Assembly (NCBI RefSeq): GCF_000711895.1 | Contig: NZ_JONO01000049.1 | Span: 1-36,296, forward strand | Direction of reading: 5' to 3' | DNA from: Photorhabdus australis DSM 17609 | GTDB taxonomy: Bacteria > Pseudomonadota > Gammaproteobacteria > Enterobacterales > Enterobacteriaceae | Length of the DNA: 36,296 bases | In this document: positions 18,066-26,358 of the stretch, piece by piece | Layout: every line of letters begins with the position of its first letter | Numbering within the stretch: position 1 is the first letter of the stretch | Position numbers and translations under genes: made by a program | Notes under the pieces: generated by a model | The model's database searches: none | The model's input: the letters and a program-made list of their open reading frames with translations, nothing else | Told to the model about the DNA's origin: nothing

Positions 18066-19544
18066 TTATTCCTTATCCAAACGTCCTACCAGTGACAATT
18101 CAAAGCTGGCACCCATGTATTTGAAATGAGGGCGAACTTGCATTGCCACCTGATACCAACCTGGATCTCCTTCTACATCCAAAACCTGAATTTGGGCAGA
18201 ACGTAGAGGACGACGGCTACGGACATCTGTTGGTGGGTTTTCTTGATCGGCGATGTACTGTTTCAGCCATGTATTTAGTTCACGTTCCAGATCCTGACGC
18301 TCCTTCCAGGAACCAATTTGCTCGCGCTGCAATACTTTGATGTAGTGTGCAAGGCGGTTGATAATGAACATATATGGTAGTTGAGTACCCAATTTATAGT
18401 TGGTTTCAGCCATTTTCCCTTCGCGGGTATTAGGGAACACTTTTGGCTTCTGAACTGAGTTGGCAGAGAAGAAGGCCGCATTGTCACTACCCTTACGCAT
18501 CGTCAGGGTGATAAAACCTTCTTCCGCCAATTCGAATTCACGGCGATCAGTAATTAAAACTTCTGTTGGGATCTTGGCCTGGATTTGCCCCATTGCTTCG
18601 AACAGGTGAACCGGTAGATCGCTGACAGTACCACCGCTTTGTGGGCCGATAATGTTCGGACACCAGCGATATTTGGCGAAGCTGTCAGTCAGGCAGGTTG
18701 CCAGTAGATAAGCGGTATTGCCCCACAGGAAATGCTCGTGATCTTTGCTGACATCTTCTTGGTAGTTAAAGTTTTTAATTGGGTTTTCGATTGTTGAATA
18801 TGGCAGACGTAACAGGAAGCGCGGTGTTGTCAGTCCGAGATAACGTGAATCTTCAGATTCGCGCAGTGCACGCCATTTGGTGTGTGCTGGGCCTTCGAAA
18901 ACGGATTTCAGATCTTTGATCGCGGGTAGTTCTGTAAAGCTGCTGATGCCAAAGAAATCAGGTGCAACGGAAGAGAGGAATGGCGCGTGAGCCATTGCGC
19001 CAACCGCACTGACGTATTGCATCAGTTTGATATCAGGTGAACTATTACCAAAGGCGTAGTTACCGATGACTGCGGCAACTGGCTCACCACCAAACTGACC
19101 ATAACCTGTTGAGTAAACATGTTTATATAAGCCTGATTGGATGATTTCTGGAGAGAACTCAAAATCTTCCAGTAATTCTTCTTTGGTGGCATGGATGATA
19201 TTGATCTTAATGTTTTCACGGAAATCCGTACGATCAACCAATAACTTCAGTGAACGCCATGATGATTCCAGTTCTTGGAATTCTTTGGCGTGCATGATTT
19301 CATCTACCTGAGTGCTGAGCGTTTTATCAAGCTCCACAATCATTCTGTCAACTACAAGCTTGTTGATAGGTTCTTCGTTAGTGCCTGTATCCAAAATGCT
19401 GCTGATAAAAGCGGCAACACCTTGTTTTGCAATATGGTAGCCGTCATTTTCTGGCGTCATTCTTGCTTGAGACATGATTTCGTCAAGCAAAGAGGTGGCG
19501 GCCCCTGGGGCTAATGTTGTACTGCTCTCTTCATGCAAGGACAT
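18066..19544 (-). CDS. tssC: TssC (VipB), T6SS sheath large subunit
   Basis: A 492-residue VipB-family sheath protein. Seen: FQELESSWRSLKLLVDRTDF, TKEELLEDFEFSPEI, YGQFGGEPVAAVIGNYAF, LRLPYSTIENPIKNFNYQED, and the C-terminal handshake region PPTDVRSRRPLRSAQIQV...FELSLVGRLDKE, all landmarks of the family. Known: TssB and TssC form the contractile sheath; TssC's N-terminus is the ClpV target after contraction. The start ATG at 19544 has a GGAG ribosome site nine bases upstream and lies 23 bases after tssB. GC content here is clearly lower than at the tssM end of the operon. Confidence 0.98.
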   Translation of the reverse strand: MSLHEESSTTLAPGAATSLLDEIMSQARMTPENDGYHIAKQGVAAFISSILDTGTNEEPINKLVVDRMIVELDKTLSTQVDEIMHAKEFQELESSWRSLKLLVDRTDFRENIKINIIHATKEELLEDFEFSPEIIQSGLYKHVYSTGYGQFGGEPVAAVIGNYAFGNSSPDIKLMQYVSAVGAMAHAPFLSSVAPDFFGISSFTELPAIKDLKSVFEGPAHTKWRALRESEDSRYLGLTTPRFLLRLPYSTIENPIKNFNYQEDVSKDHEHFLWGNTAYLLATCLTDSFAKYRWCPNIIGPQSGGTVSDLPVHLFEAMGQIQAKIPTEVLITDRREFELAEEGFITLTMRKGSDNAAFFSANSVQKPKVFPNTREGKMAETNYKLGTQLPYMFIINRLAHYIKVLQREQIGSWKERQDLERELNTWLKQYIADQENPPTDVRSRRPLRSAQIQVLDVEGDPGWYQVAMQVRPHFKYMGASFELSLVGRLDKE

Positions 19545-19567
19545 GTTAAAAACTCCTTTTTAGCCAA

Positions 19568-20065
19568 TTACTTTTGGTTGACGATTTCAAGTTCTTTTAG
19601 AAGTTGTTCCCGAACCTTTTCATCACCCAGTAATTCCTGTAAACGGGTGCGGAATGCCGGAATATTGCCCAGTGGCCCTTTTAAGGCGACAAGAGCTTCA
19701 CGCAGTTCTAAAAGCTTATTTAATTCAGGAACTTTCTTCGCCACGTTATCGGGTGAGAAATCATTCAATGATTTTATTTCTAAGTTAACTGGCAGGTCAT
19801 CCCCACTATTATCATTGAGACGGTTAGGGACACTGAATGTTAAGTTGATATTTGCTTCATTCATCACGGCATTAAAGTTATTTTTGTGTACAGAAACAGC
19901 TTGCCGCTCTTCAATTGGCGTGTCTTCTTTTGTTCCTTTCAGATCACCGACAATAAGTAGATTAAGTGGTAATTCAATTTCGGCGACTTGATCGCCAGTA
20001 TTCGGAACATACTTGATATTAATCCTTTCCTTTGGCGCTACACTACCTGGGCTATTTTTACTCAT
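19568..20065 (-). CDS. tssB: TssB (VipA), T6SS sheath small subunit
   Basis: A 165-residue VipA-family protein and the first gene of the operon. The start is the ATG at 20065 (MSKNSPGSVAPKERINIKY), with AAGGAT about seven bases upstream; the frame is open to a TTG eight codons earlier, but that would put the ribosome site inside the gene. Seen: VAEIELPLNLLIVGDLKG and VNLEIKSLNDFSPDNVAKKV, conserved in TssB. Known: TssB pairs with TssC to make the contractile sheath. The long AT-rich gap upstream must hold the operon promoter. Confidence 0.97.
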   Translation of the reverse strand: MSKNSPGSVAPKERINIKYVPNTGDQVAEIELPLNLLIVGDLKGTKEDTPIEERQAVSVHKNNFNAVMNEANINLTFSVPNRLNDNSGDDLPVNLEIKSLNDFSPDNVAKKVPELNKLLELREALVALKGPLGNIPAFRTRLQELLGDEKVREQLLKELEIVNQK

Positions 20066-20989
20066 ATTAAAATCCTTCGGGTAATACAATTAGGCAATTA
20101 GGAATTGTTTGATAACAATATTGATGAGAGAGTTGCCCCTGATACCTACCTATATGTTGCAGAGAACATAAAATTCCACCCGGATAAAATAACGGGGGAT
20201 TCACTGCATTGAATTGGATAGTAAGTCGACTTTTATTAGCATATAGATAAAGACGAATTCAGAATATTCTTACTCATCGAGCAATAGCATCAATATAGAC
20301 CGCTCTGCAAAGCAGAGTTTCGCATTTTGTTTTTTTATTGTAAAGCTAAAACATATGTAGATATACCTCTCTATTCAGACCTTTGATAATTTTATTAGAT
20401 TTGGCAATAATTTACGATTTGGTGTTTTTTTTTGATCATTTATAAATCCCACTATATAGGTAAGGGACGTATCTATTTCTTTGTATTTATGGAAATTTAA
20501 TGATTTTTTGTTTCATTGTGTAACAAAGTGTTTCTAAGTGTATCTTCATTTACATTTTGGAGTTAATTTCGCATTGTAAATATTATCTCCGTTATTAACT
20601 GAGTGATAAAGTTGAATTTTTTGATCTACTTATCATTTTCTAATTGACCAAAAAATATTTTTAGTTTTATTTGTTAAAGTCATTATATTTCATATAGATA
20701 TGTGAATTTCCTGCCGAGTGCAATTGTTTCTTTTAGTTAATTATTCTTAATATTTTGTTTTTTTGAATTTTTGTGTTGTATTGGTGTTAATTTTAATATT
20801 TTTATTTGATTGTGACAGGTGCACTATTTTGCAATTTAGATTTTATTTTGAAATGAGCTGATTGGTATTTATTATTCATTTCAGTGTTCAATGTATTTAT
20901 AAGTGATTTTTTCCAAGATGAAATAATCACTACTGAAAGTAATATGAACACTACGTTAATTTTGACACAATCTCTTAAAGGATATTTTC
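20066..20989. other. AT-rich divergent regulatory region between tssB and hcp
   Basis: About 920 bases with no convincing gene in either direction. It is strongly AT-rich (many runs of T, for example around 20400-20440 and 20640-20800), unlike the genes on both sides. It must contain the divergent promoters for the T6SS operon and hcp. The sequence is of the sort that H-NS-like silencers bind (inference). I found no sigma-54 promoter with the strict GG-N10-GC spacing and flanking matches; the closest site, 20814-20833, has an 11-base spacer. hcp has a good AAAGGA ribosome site just before its ATG. Confidence 0.6.
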
Positions 20990-21508
20990 ATGCCAACTCC
21001 ATGTTATATTTCCATCGATGGAAAAACCCAGGGTAATATTACGGCTGGTTCATTCACTGCTGAATCAGTGGGTAATATTTTCGTTCAGGGGCACGAGGAT
21101 GAAATGCTGGTTCAGGAATTTGATCACGTAGTTACTGTACCTACTGACCCTCAATCTGGTCAGCCTTCGGGTCAGCGTGCTCATAAACCATTCCGCTTTA
21201 CCGTTGCATTAAATAAATCTGTTCCATTGCTTTATAATGCATTGGCTTCTGGTGAAATGCTGACAAAAGTGGAATTGAAATGGTATCGCACTTCTGTTGA
21301 AGGTAAACAAGAGCATTTCTTCACGACTCAGTTGGAAGATGCCACTATTATCGACATTGATTGCAAAATGCCACATTGTCAGGACCCAACAAAATCTGAA
21401 TTTACTCAATTAGTTCGTGTTTCTCTGTCTTATCGTAAGATTACTTGGGAACATACAACTGCGGGTACTTCTGGTGCAGATGACTGGCGCGCACCTATTG
21501 TTGCCTGA
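20990..21508 (+). CDS. hcp: Hcp (TssD), T6SS tube protein
   Basis: A 172-residue Hcp. Seen: MPTPCYISIDGKTQGNITAG, GHEDEMLVQEFDHVV, HKPFRFTVALNKSVPLLYNA, VELKWYR, VSLSYRKITWEH, which are family landmarks in order. Known: hexameric Hcp rings stack inside the TssB/TssC sheath to form the expelled tube and carry some effectors. It is the only plus-strand gene of the T6SS locus and stands alone, with its own ribosome site and a strong hairpin 15 bases after its stop, so it is probably a highly expressed single-gene unit. In V. cholerae hcp is away from the main cluster; here it is divergent from it. Confidence 0.98.
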   Translation: MPTPCYISIDGKTQGNITAGSFTAESVGNIFVQGHEDEMLVQEFDHVVTVPTDPQSGQPSGQRAHKPFRFTVALNKSVPLLYNALASGEMLTKVELKWYRTSVEGKQEHFFTTQLEDATIIDIDCKMPHCQDPTKSEFTQLVRVSLSYRKITWEHTTAGTSGADDWRAPIVA

Positions 21509-21523
21509 TAGGTAATATAATTA

Positions 21524-21572
21524 TTCAGCCGATGGAGTGTTTCTCCATTGGCTGAAAATCTTAATTTTTATT
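21524..21572 (+). terminator. Intrinsic terminator of hcp
   Basis: Arms TTCAGCCGATGGAG (21524-21537) and CTCCATTGGCTGAA (21543-21556) pair over 14 bases with one G-U pair around a five-base loop. A T-rich tail (AATCTTAATTTTTATTTATT) follows. This isolates hcp from rlmJ. Confidence 0.88.
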
Positions 21573-21897
21573 TATTGAAATTGAAGATTGTTAATAACCT
21601 TCTTCAATTTTTTTTCAGCTTATTTTTTTATTTTCTTCTTTTTATTTTCTATTTTTTTACATGTTTATTTAACGGTATTATTTAACTATATTATTTAATG
21701 TTTTCGCTAATATTTAGTTATGTTTTATTCTCTCAACTGCTTTTTTGTTCTTTATTTAACTATTTTTCTTTATCGTAGTAGGTGTTAATGTTTTTCAGTG
21801 TTTGTTCCACACAGACAATGTGATGGGCAACACTCATCAAAATTTTCATATTTCAGTTGTTACTCAATGTCTTGTTTTTTGATTGTACGACCTTTGG

Positions 21898-21930
21898 TTA
21901 CTTATGATTAGTAAGAATTACTTATGATTA
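21898..21930 (+). repeat. Two tandem copies of TTACTTATGATTA, period 20 bases
   Basis: Copies at 21898-21910 and 21918-21930 are identical over 13 bases and 20 bases apart, close to two helical turns. Each also starts a small dyad CTTA-N7-TAAG. A two-site operator is possible, but no transcription start can be placed from sequence alone. Confidence 0.5.
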
Positions 21931-21960
21931 TTAAGGGATGGATAACATCATTTTTGTGAA

Positions 21961-22018
21961 CGTCATATTTTGCCCTGGCAGGGCTTTCCACTTATCCTGA
22001 ATTGTTACTAATATGACG
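21961..22018. repeat. Nested inverted repeat upstream of rlmJ
   Basis: CGTCATATT (21961-21969) and AATATGACG (22010-22018) are perfect inverted copies, nine bases each, 40 bases apart. Inside them GCCCT-GGC-AGGGC (21972-21984) forms a small GC hairpin. GGGGTTGGTTTTT follows on the plus strand. This could be a structured leader, a small RNA, or a short palindromic repeat element. Confidence 0.45.
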
Positions 22019-22175
22019 GGGTTGGTTTTTGCGAGATTCAGAATTCTGCCATCTTTACCGCTAATAAGGCTATAATGATGCCTTACCATTTGTCTCATCT
22101 ACTGAGATGGGTTTTTAGTTGTCAGTGACTCATCTGGCAAGCAATCTCTATCTCTACTCTGGGGTCTTAAACCTA

Positions 22176-23018
22176 ATGCTAAGCTATCGTCATAGTTTTC
22201 ATGCCGGTAATCATGCCGATGTACTGAAACACGCCGTACAAAGTTTGATCATTGAATCGCTTAAAGAAAAGGAAAAACCTTTTCTCTATCTAGATACTCA
22301 TGCTGGCGCAGGCCGCTATCAACTCAGCAGTGGATATGCTGAACGTACTGGTGAGTATCTGGAAGGGATTGCTCGTGTCTGGCAGCGTGAAGATTTACCG
22401 CAGGAGTTGAAAGTTTATATGAGTGCAGTGGCAGCACTGAATCCGAGCGGCAATTTACGTTACTATCCGGGATCGCCTTTAATTGCCCGACATTTGTTAC
22501 GGCAGAGTGATAAGCTTAGTCTGACTGAACTGCATCCGAGTGACTTTCCTTTATTACGTAATGAATTCTCCCGTGATAACCGCTCCAGGGTTGTGCGTGA
22601 AGATGGTTATCAGCAATTAAAATCACAATTGCCCCCACAGAGTCGCCGTGGATTTATTCTTATTGATCCACCTTATGAACTGAAATCTGATTATCAGACG
22701 GTTATACAGGCAATTCAGGAAGGCTATAAACGTTTTGCAACAGGTGTCTATGCGTTGTGGTACCCGGTAGTATTACGCCAGCAGATTAAACGATTGGTTA
22801 AAGATCTGGAAGCAACGGGTATTCGCCGTATTCTGCAAATTGAGCTGGCTGTCCGGCCTGATAGCGATCAACGGGGGATGACAGCCTCTGGTATGATAGT
22901 GATTAATCCCCCTTGGAAACTGGAACAACAGATGAAATCAGTATTGCCGTGGTTACATCAGGTTTTGGTGCCGGAAGGAATTGGCCACACTATGGTTAAA
23001 TGGATTGTGCCAGAATAG
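22176..23018 (+). CDS. rlmJ: RlmJ, 23S rRNA adenine-2030 N6-methyltransferase
   Basis: A 280-residue protein starting at the ATG at 22176 (MLSYRHSFHAGNHADVLKH), the same start and length as E. coli RlmJ (YhiR). An upstream in-frame start 19 codons earlier does not match the family. Seen: YLDTHAGAGRYQL, the S-adenosylmethionine site, and LIDPPYE, a D-P-P-Y catalytic motif of N6-adenine methyltransferases. Known: it methylates A2030 of 23S rRNA. gor follows in the same direction after 111 bases, as in E. coli. Confidence 0.97.
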   Translation: MLSYRHSFHAGNHADVLKHAVQSLIIESLKEKEKPFLYLDTHAGAGRYQLSSGYAERTGEYLEGIARVWQREDLPQELKVYMSAVAALNPSGNLRYYPGSPLIARHLLRQSDKLSLTELHPSDFPLLRNEFSRDNRSRVVREDGYQQLKSQLPPQSRRGFILIDPPYELKSDYQTVIQAIQEGYKRFATGVYALWYPVVLRQQIKRLVKDLEATGIRRILQIELAVRPDSDQRGMTASGMIVINPPWKLEQQMKSVLPWLHQVLVPEGIGHTMVKWIVPE

Positions 23019-23129
23019 CTTTTAACAATGGTAATGAGAGATAGAACCATCACAACTACTTGATATTTTTTGCCATAATAGGCTTTAGGGTATTAACCCT
23101 CTTAAACTGATTAGATGGAAACAATCCAG

Positions 23130-24482
23130 ATGAGCAAACATTACGACTATATAGCGATTGGTGGCGGTAGCGGCGGTATAGCATCAATTAACCGTGCGGC
23201 TATGTACGGGCAAAAATGTGCCCTGATTGAAGCTAAGGCATTAGGTGGAACTTGTGTCAATGTGGGCTGTGTGCCGAAGAAAGTGATGTGGCATGCAGCA
23301 CAAATTGCTGAGTCTATCCACCAGTACGGACCAGATTACGGCTTTGATACTACAGTTAACCGCTTTAACTGGAAGGCACTGATTGCCAGTCGTACTGCTT
23401 ATATTGATCGTATCCACCAGTCTTATGAACGTGGTTTGGATAATAATAAAGTTGATGTGATCCAAGGTTTTGCCCGTTTTGTTGATGTACATACTGTCGA
23501 AGTAAACGGTGAAGAAATCACCGCAGATCATATTTTGATTGCGACAGGTGGCCGTCCGGTGCGTCCTGATGTGCCAGGGGCTGAATATGGTATTGATTCT
23601 GACGGTTTCTTTGAGCTGGAAGAGATGCCAAAACGGGTTGCGGTTGTTGGTGCCGGTTATATCGCGGTGGAAATTGCCGGCGTATTGCATTCACTTGGTA
23701 GTGAAACGCATTTGTTTGTACGTCAACATGCACCGTTGCGCTCTTTTGACCCGATGGTTGTTGAAACATTATTGGAAGTTATCAATACTGAAGGGCCTAC
23801 TTTACATACTGAATCTGTACCAAAAGCGGTGATTAAAAATGTTGATGGTAGTCTGACTTTGCAACTGCAAAATGGTAAAGAGCAGACAGTTGATACCCTG
23901 ATCTGGGCTATTGGCCGTGAACCAGCAACAGATAATTTGAATCTGCCTGTAACTGGTGTTGAATTGAATGGAAAAGGTTATATCAAGGTTGATAAATACC
24001 AAAACACCAATGTGAAAGGTATTTATGCTGTAGGTGACAATACTGGAGTGGTGGAATTAACGCCTGTTGCAGTGGCAGCTGGTCGCCGTCTGTCGGAACG
24101 CTTATTTAATAATAAGCCGGAAGAGTATTTGGATTACACGAACATTCCAACAGTTGTATTCAGTCATCCACCGGTTGGAACTGTGGGGTTAACTGAACCT
24201 CAGGCGAAAGAGCAGTTTGGTGAAGGTCAGGTGAAAACATATCAATCTTCTTTCACTGCGATGTATACCGCAGTCACTCAACATCGCCAACCATGCCGGA
24301 TGAAACTAGTGTGTGTCGGGCCGGAAGAGAAGATTGTTGGCATTCACGGTATCGGTTTTGGGATGGATGAAATGTTGCAAGGTTTTGCTGTTGCATTGAA
24401 GATGGGGGCAACTAAGAAAGATTTTGATAACACTGTGGCAATTCATCCAACTGCGGCGGAAGAGTTTGTCACGATGCGGTGA
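23130..24482 (+). CDS. gor: Glutathione reductase
   Basis: A 450-residue flavoprotein of full length, starting at the ATG at 23130 ([19 protein letters not shown]). Seen: FAD-binding GGGSGG, redox disulfide C42-V-N-V-G-C47, NADPH-binding [14 protein letters not shown], the second FAD motif [10 protein letters not shown], and the catalytic AIHPTAAEE at the C-terminus. Near-identical to E. coli Gor throughout. Known: it reduces oxidised glutathione with NADPH in the cytoplasm. A five-codon longer start exists but lacks family support. Confidence 0.98.
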   Translation: MSKHYDYIAIGGGSGGIASINRAAMYGQKCALIEAKALGGTCVNVGCVPKKVMWHAAQIAESIHQYGPDYGFDTTVNRFNWKALIASRTAYIDRIHQSYERGLDNNKVDVIQGFARFVDVHTVEVNGEEITADHILIATGGRPVRPDVPGAEYGIDSDGFFELEEMPKRVAVVGAGYIAVEIAGVLHSLGSETHLFVRQHAPLRSFDPMVVETLLEVINTEGPTLHTESVPKAVIKNVDGSLTLQLQNGKEQTVDTLIWAIGREPATDNLNLPVTGVELNGKGYIKVDKYQNTNVKGIYAVGDNTGVVELTPVAVAAGRRLSERLFNNKPEEYLDYTNIPTVVFSHPPVGTVGLTEPQAKEQFGEGQVKTYQSSFTAMYTAVTQHRQPCRMKLVCVGPEEKIVGIHGIGFGMDEMLQGFAVALKMGATKKDFDNTVAIHPTAAEEFVTMR

Positions 24483-24530
24483 TGTTGCCGAAACTTACCT
24501 TTAATCCTTTTCTTCCCCTGGAAAATACTT

Positions 24531-24557
24531 CTAAAGACCGGGTCACCCGGTCTTTAG
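24531..24557. terminator. Perfect 12-base inverted repeat after gor
   Basis: CTAAAGACCGGG and CCCGGTCTTTAG flank a three-base loop TCA. It lies 48 bases after the gor stop and most likely ends that transcript, although the tail (ATTATCAATCTCTCTT) is only moderately T-rich. Confidence 0.65.
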
Positions 24558-24647
24558 ATTATCAATCTCTCTTAAGGATAAATAGTGGGGGCAGCTTTCT
24601 TGCTTAATATTTCTTCAATATAAAAGAAAATATGCTACTATTTACCG

Positions 24648-25550
24648 ATGAAGAGAAAAAATACACCAACGCCACATGATGCTGTTTTTAAAAAATTTTT
24701 AAGTCATGTGGATACTGCCAGGGACTTTCTGGAGATACACTTGCCGGTAGGATTACGGGCAGTTTGTGATCTTGGTACACTCCGGTTGGAACCAGAGTCG
24801 TTTATTGAGGATGATCTACGTGCTCATTATTCCGATATCCTATATTCGCTGAAAACGGCGCAGGGTGACGGTTATGTGTACTGCGTGATCGAACACCAGA
24901 GTTCTCCAGACAAGATGATGGCATTCCGGCTGATGCGCTATAGTATTTCAGCAATGCAGCGGCATCTGGAACGGGGACATGAAAAATTACCATTGGTTAT
25001 CCCGATATTATTCTATCATGGGAAAAAACGTCCGTATCCGTGGAGTACCAACTGGTTCGATTGCTTCAATGATCCGGTATTGGCAAAGGAAGTCTATTCC
25101 ACAATGTTTCCCTTGGTGGATGTGACGGTGATCCCGGACGATGAAATCTTGACGCACAAACGGATTGCGTTGTTAGAGATGGTACAAAAGCATATCCGAC
25201 AGCGTGATATGGCAGAGCGGTTGCAAGAGCTGGTTGTGCTGCTAGCGTATGACTACTATACCGATGAGCAGTTGAAAAGCGTGTTAAACTACTTGTTACA
25301 GGCGGGAGATACCGCCGACCCAGAGGGGTTTATCCGGCGACTGGCAGAACAGTCCCCGAAGTATGAGGAGGTGCTGATGACAATAGCGCAAAAACTGGAG
25401 CAAAAAGGACGTCAAGAAGGACGTCAAGAAGGGCGTCAAGAGGCGACTCTAAAAATCGCTCATGCATTGCTGGGCAGCGGAGTCGATCGTGAAACAGTGA
25501 TGAAAACCACTGGCCTGAGCGAGAATGAGCTTGAGCAAATACGCCACTAA
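24648..25550 (+). CDS. Rpn/YhgA-family recombination-promoting nuclease (putative transposase-like)
   Basis: A 300-residue protein of the Rpn family (PD-(D/E)XK nuclease fold, often annotated as YhgA-like transposase). Seen: TPHDAVFKKFLSHVDTARDF at the N-terminus; probable catalytic residues D63 (YSDILYSL) and E82-H-Q84 (VIEHQSSPDKM); FHVIPILFYHGKK-like core (actual PLVIPILFYHGKKRPYPWST); and a C-terminal tail of G-R-Q-E tetrapeptide repeats before ATLKIAHALLGSGVDRETV. Known: Rpn proteins of E. coli are DNA endonucleases that raise RecA-independent recombination; a role in phage defence has been suggested for some. No terminal inverted repeats are seen. A decayed copy of its 3' half follows. 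Confidence 0.88.
   Translation: MKRKNTPTPHDAVFKKFLSHVDTARDFLEIHLPVGLRAVCDLGTLRLEPESFIEDDLRAHYSDILYSLKTAQGDGYVYCVIEHQSSPDKMMAFRLMRYSISAMQRHLERGHEKLPLVIPILFYHGKKRPYPWSTNWFDCFNDPVLAKEVYSTMFPLVDVTVIPDDEILTHKRIALLEMVQKHIRQRDMAERLQELVVLLAYDYYTDEQLKSVLNYLLQAGDTADPEGFIRRLAEQSPKYEEVLMTIAQKLEQKGRQEGRQEGRQEATLKIAHALLGSGVDRETVMKTTGLSENELEQIRH
25407..25442 (+). repeat. Three tandem 12-base units encoding G-R-Q-E
   Basis: Units begin at 25407, 25419 and 25431, with sequence GGACGTCAAGAA or one or two changes from it. They encode GRQEGRQEGRQE in the Rpn gene. The downstream pseudogene has four diverged units (GFRE, GFQE, GLLE, GCQE), so copy number varies between the two copies. Confidence 0.85.
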
Positions 25551-25678
25551 TTTCGTGCTAGAGAGTCCCCATTGGTGTAGAGATGCATGCGTAAATGCAT
25601 GCAATGCATAGAAATGGTACGTTATTTGGGTAAGTTCATGATCATAATTGTTCTGTCATTCGGCCCTTAAATAAAATT

Positions 25679-26008
25679 GAAGATTTGGTTGTTGTCACTA
25701 TCGACACGGATAATCAGCTAAAAAGCGTATATAACTACCTATTATAGGTGGGAGATATCGCCTATCCAGAAGGTTTTATCCGGCGACTGGCATAGCCGTC
25801 CCCGGAGTATGAGGAGGTACTGATGACAATAGCACAGAAACTGGAGCAGAAAGGGTTCCGAGAAGGATTTCAAGAAGGACTCCTAGAAGGATGCCAAGAG
25901 GCGACTCTAAAAATCGCGCATACATTACTGAGTAGCGGAGTCGATCGTGAAACAGTGATGAAAACCACAGGACTGAATCAGGGCGAGCTTGAGCGAATAC
26001 ACTGTTAA
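25679..26008 (+). pseudogene. Decayed partial copy of the Rpn gene (3' half)
   Basis: From about 25679 the DNA is clearly similar to 25240-25550 of the intact gene: for example AAAAGCGTATATAACTACCT against AAAAGCGTGTTAAACTACTT, then TTTATCCGGCGACTGGCA in both. It carries in-frame stops (CTATTATAG, and GGCATAG where the intact gene reads GGCAGAA). The last 61 codons (25823-26008, MTIAQKLEQKGFREG...) are open and could in principle be translated, with GAGGAGG upstream, but match only the tail of Rpn. No trace of the nuclease core is seen. This is a tandem partial duplication or the scar of an insertion and deletion. Confidence 0.85.
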
Positions 26009-26358
26009 TTTGTGCTGTGAATTCTTAGCGGTTTAGGCATTAAGGATTCGAACAAATGCACAAGCGTATAGATTCAAGGGCGTATTGAGCCTACTAATGG
26101 TGAATGTCAGGAGGTTTACTAACTCCTGCCACAAACCCCATCCTCTTTAATTGATTTTCTGGAAAATCAGAATAAATGCTTCCTTAATCCATATGATTCA
26201 TTAAGCTTTCCATAATTGCTACACAGCAATCTTGTGAGAGTAGGTTGTGATGTCGTTGGAAACTTATCTATATATGTTTTAAATTCTGGAAAATATCCTT
26301 TCGAGATTCACAATTGCCTGGCATTTTTTTAGGCAATTTTTTAAGTAAGGAATTGAAT
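26009..26358. other. Non-coding stretch between the Rpn remnant and the amidohydrolase
   Basis: No convincing gene. Three small dyads are visible: CAGGAG/CTCCTG (26109-26129), TGATTTTC-TG-GAAAATCA (26152-26169), and AATTGCCT/AGGCAATT (26312-26338, 11-base T-rich loop followed by TTTTT), the last possibly a weak terminator or leader hairpin just before the amidohydrolase. No transposon ends recognised. Confidence 0.4.

Larger units (their letters stand above)
21573..22175. other. Non-coding region between hcp and rlmJ
   Basis: About 600 bases with no convincing gene. The left 250 bases are almost pure AT with many T runs. The right part holds two tandem 13-base repeats (21898-21930) and a nested inverted repeat (21961-22018), given separately, plus a weak dyad at about 22086-22106 followed by GGGTTTTT. 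In E. coli prlC lies upstream of rlmJ; it is absent here, so this stretch probably contains the junction between the T6SS island and the backbone. Confidence 0.5.

Noticed and set aside
20066-20089. Eight-codon N-terminal extension of TssB from a TTG
   Set aside because: The ATG at 20065 has a good ribosome site that lies inside the extension, and matches the usual TssB start.
20814-20833. Possible sigma-54 promoter before hcp (AGGTGCAC ... TTTTGCAA)
   Set aside because: The GG to GC spacing is 11 bases; sigma-54 promoters need 10. It is also about 155 bases from the hcp start.
20959-20989. TTGACA at about 20962 as a -35 box of hcp
   Set aside because: A -10 box at the right distance would overlap the ribosome site, leaving almost no leader.
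23241-23690. 149-codon minus-strand open frame inside gor
   Set aside because: Shadow of gor, which is nearly identical to E. coli glutathione reductase across this stretch.
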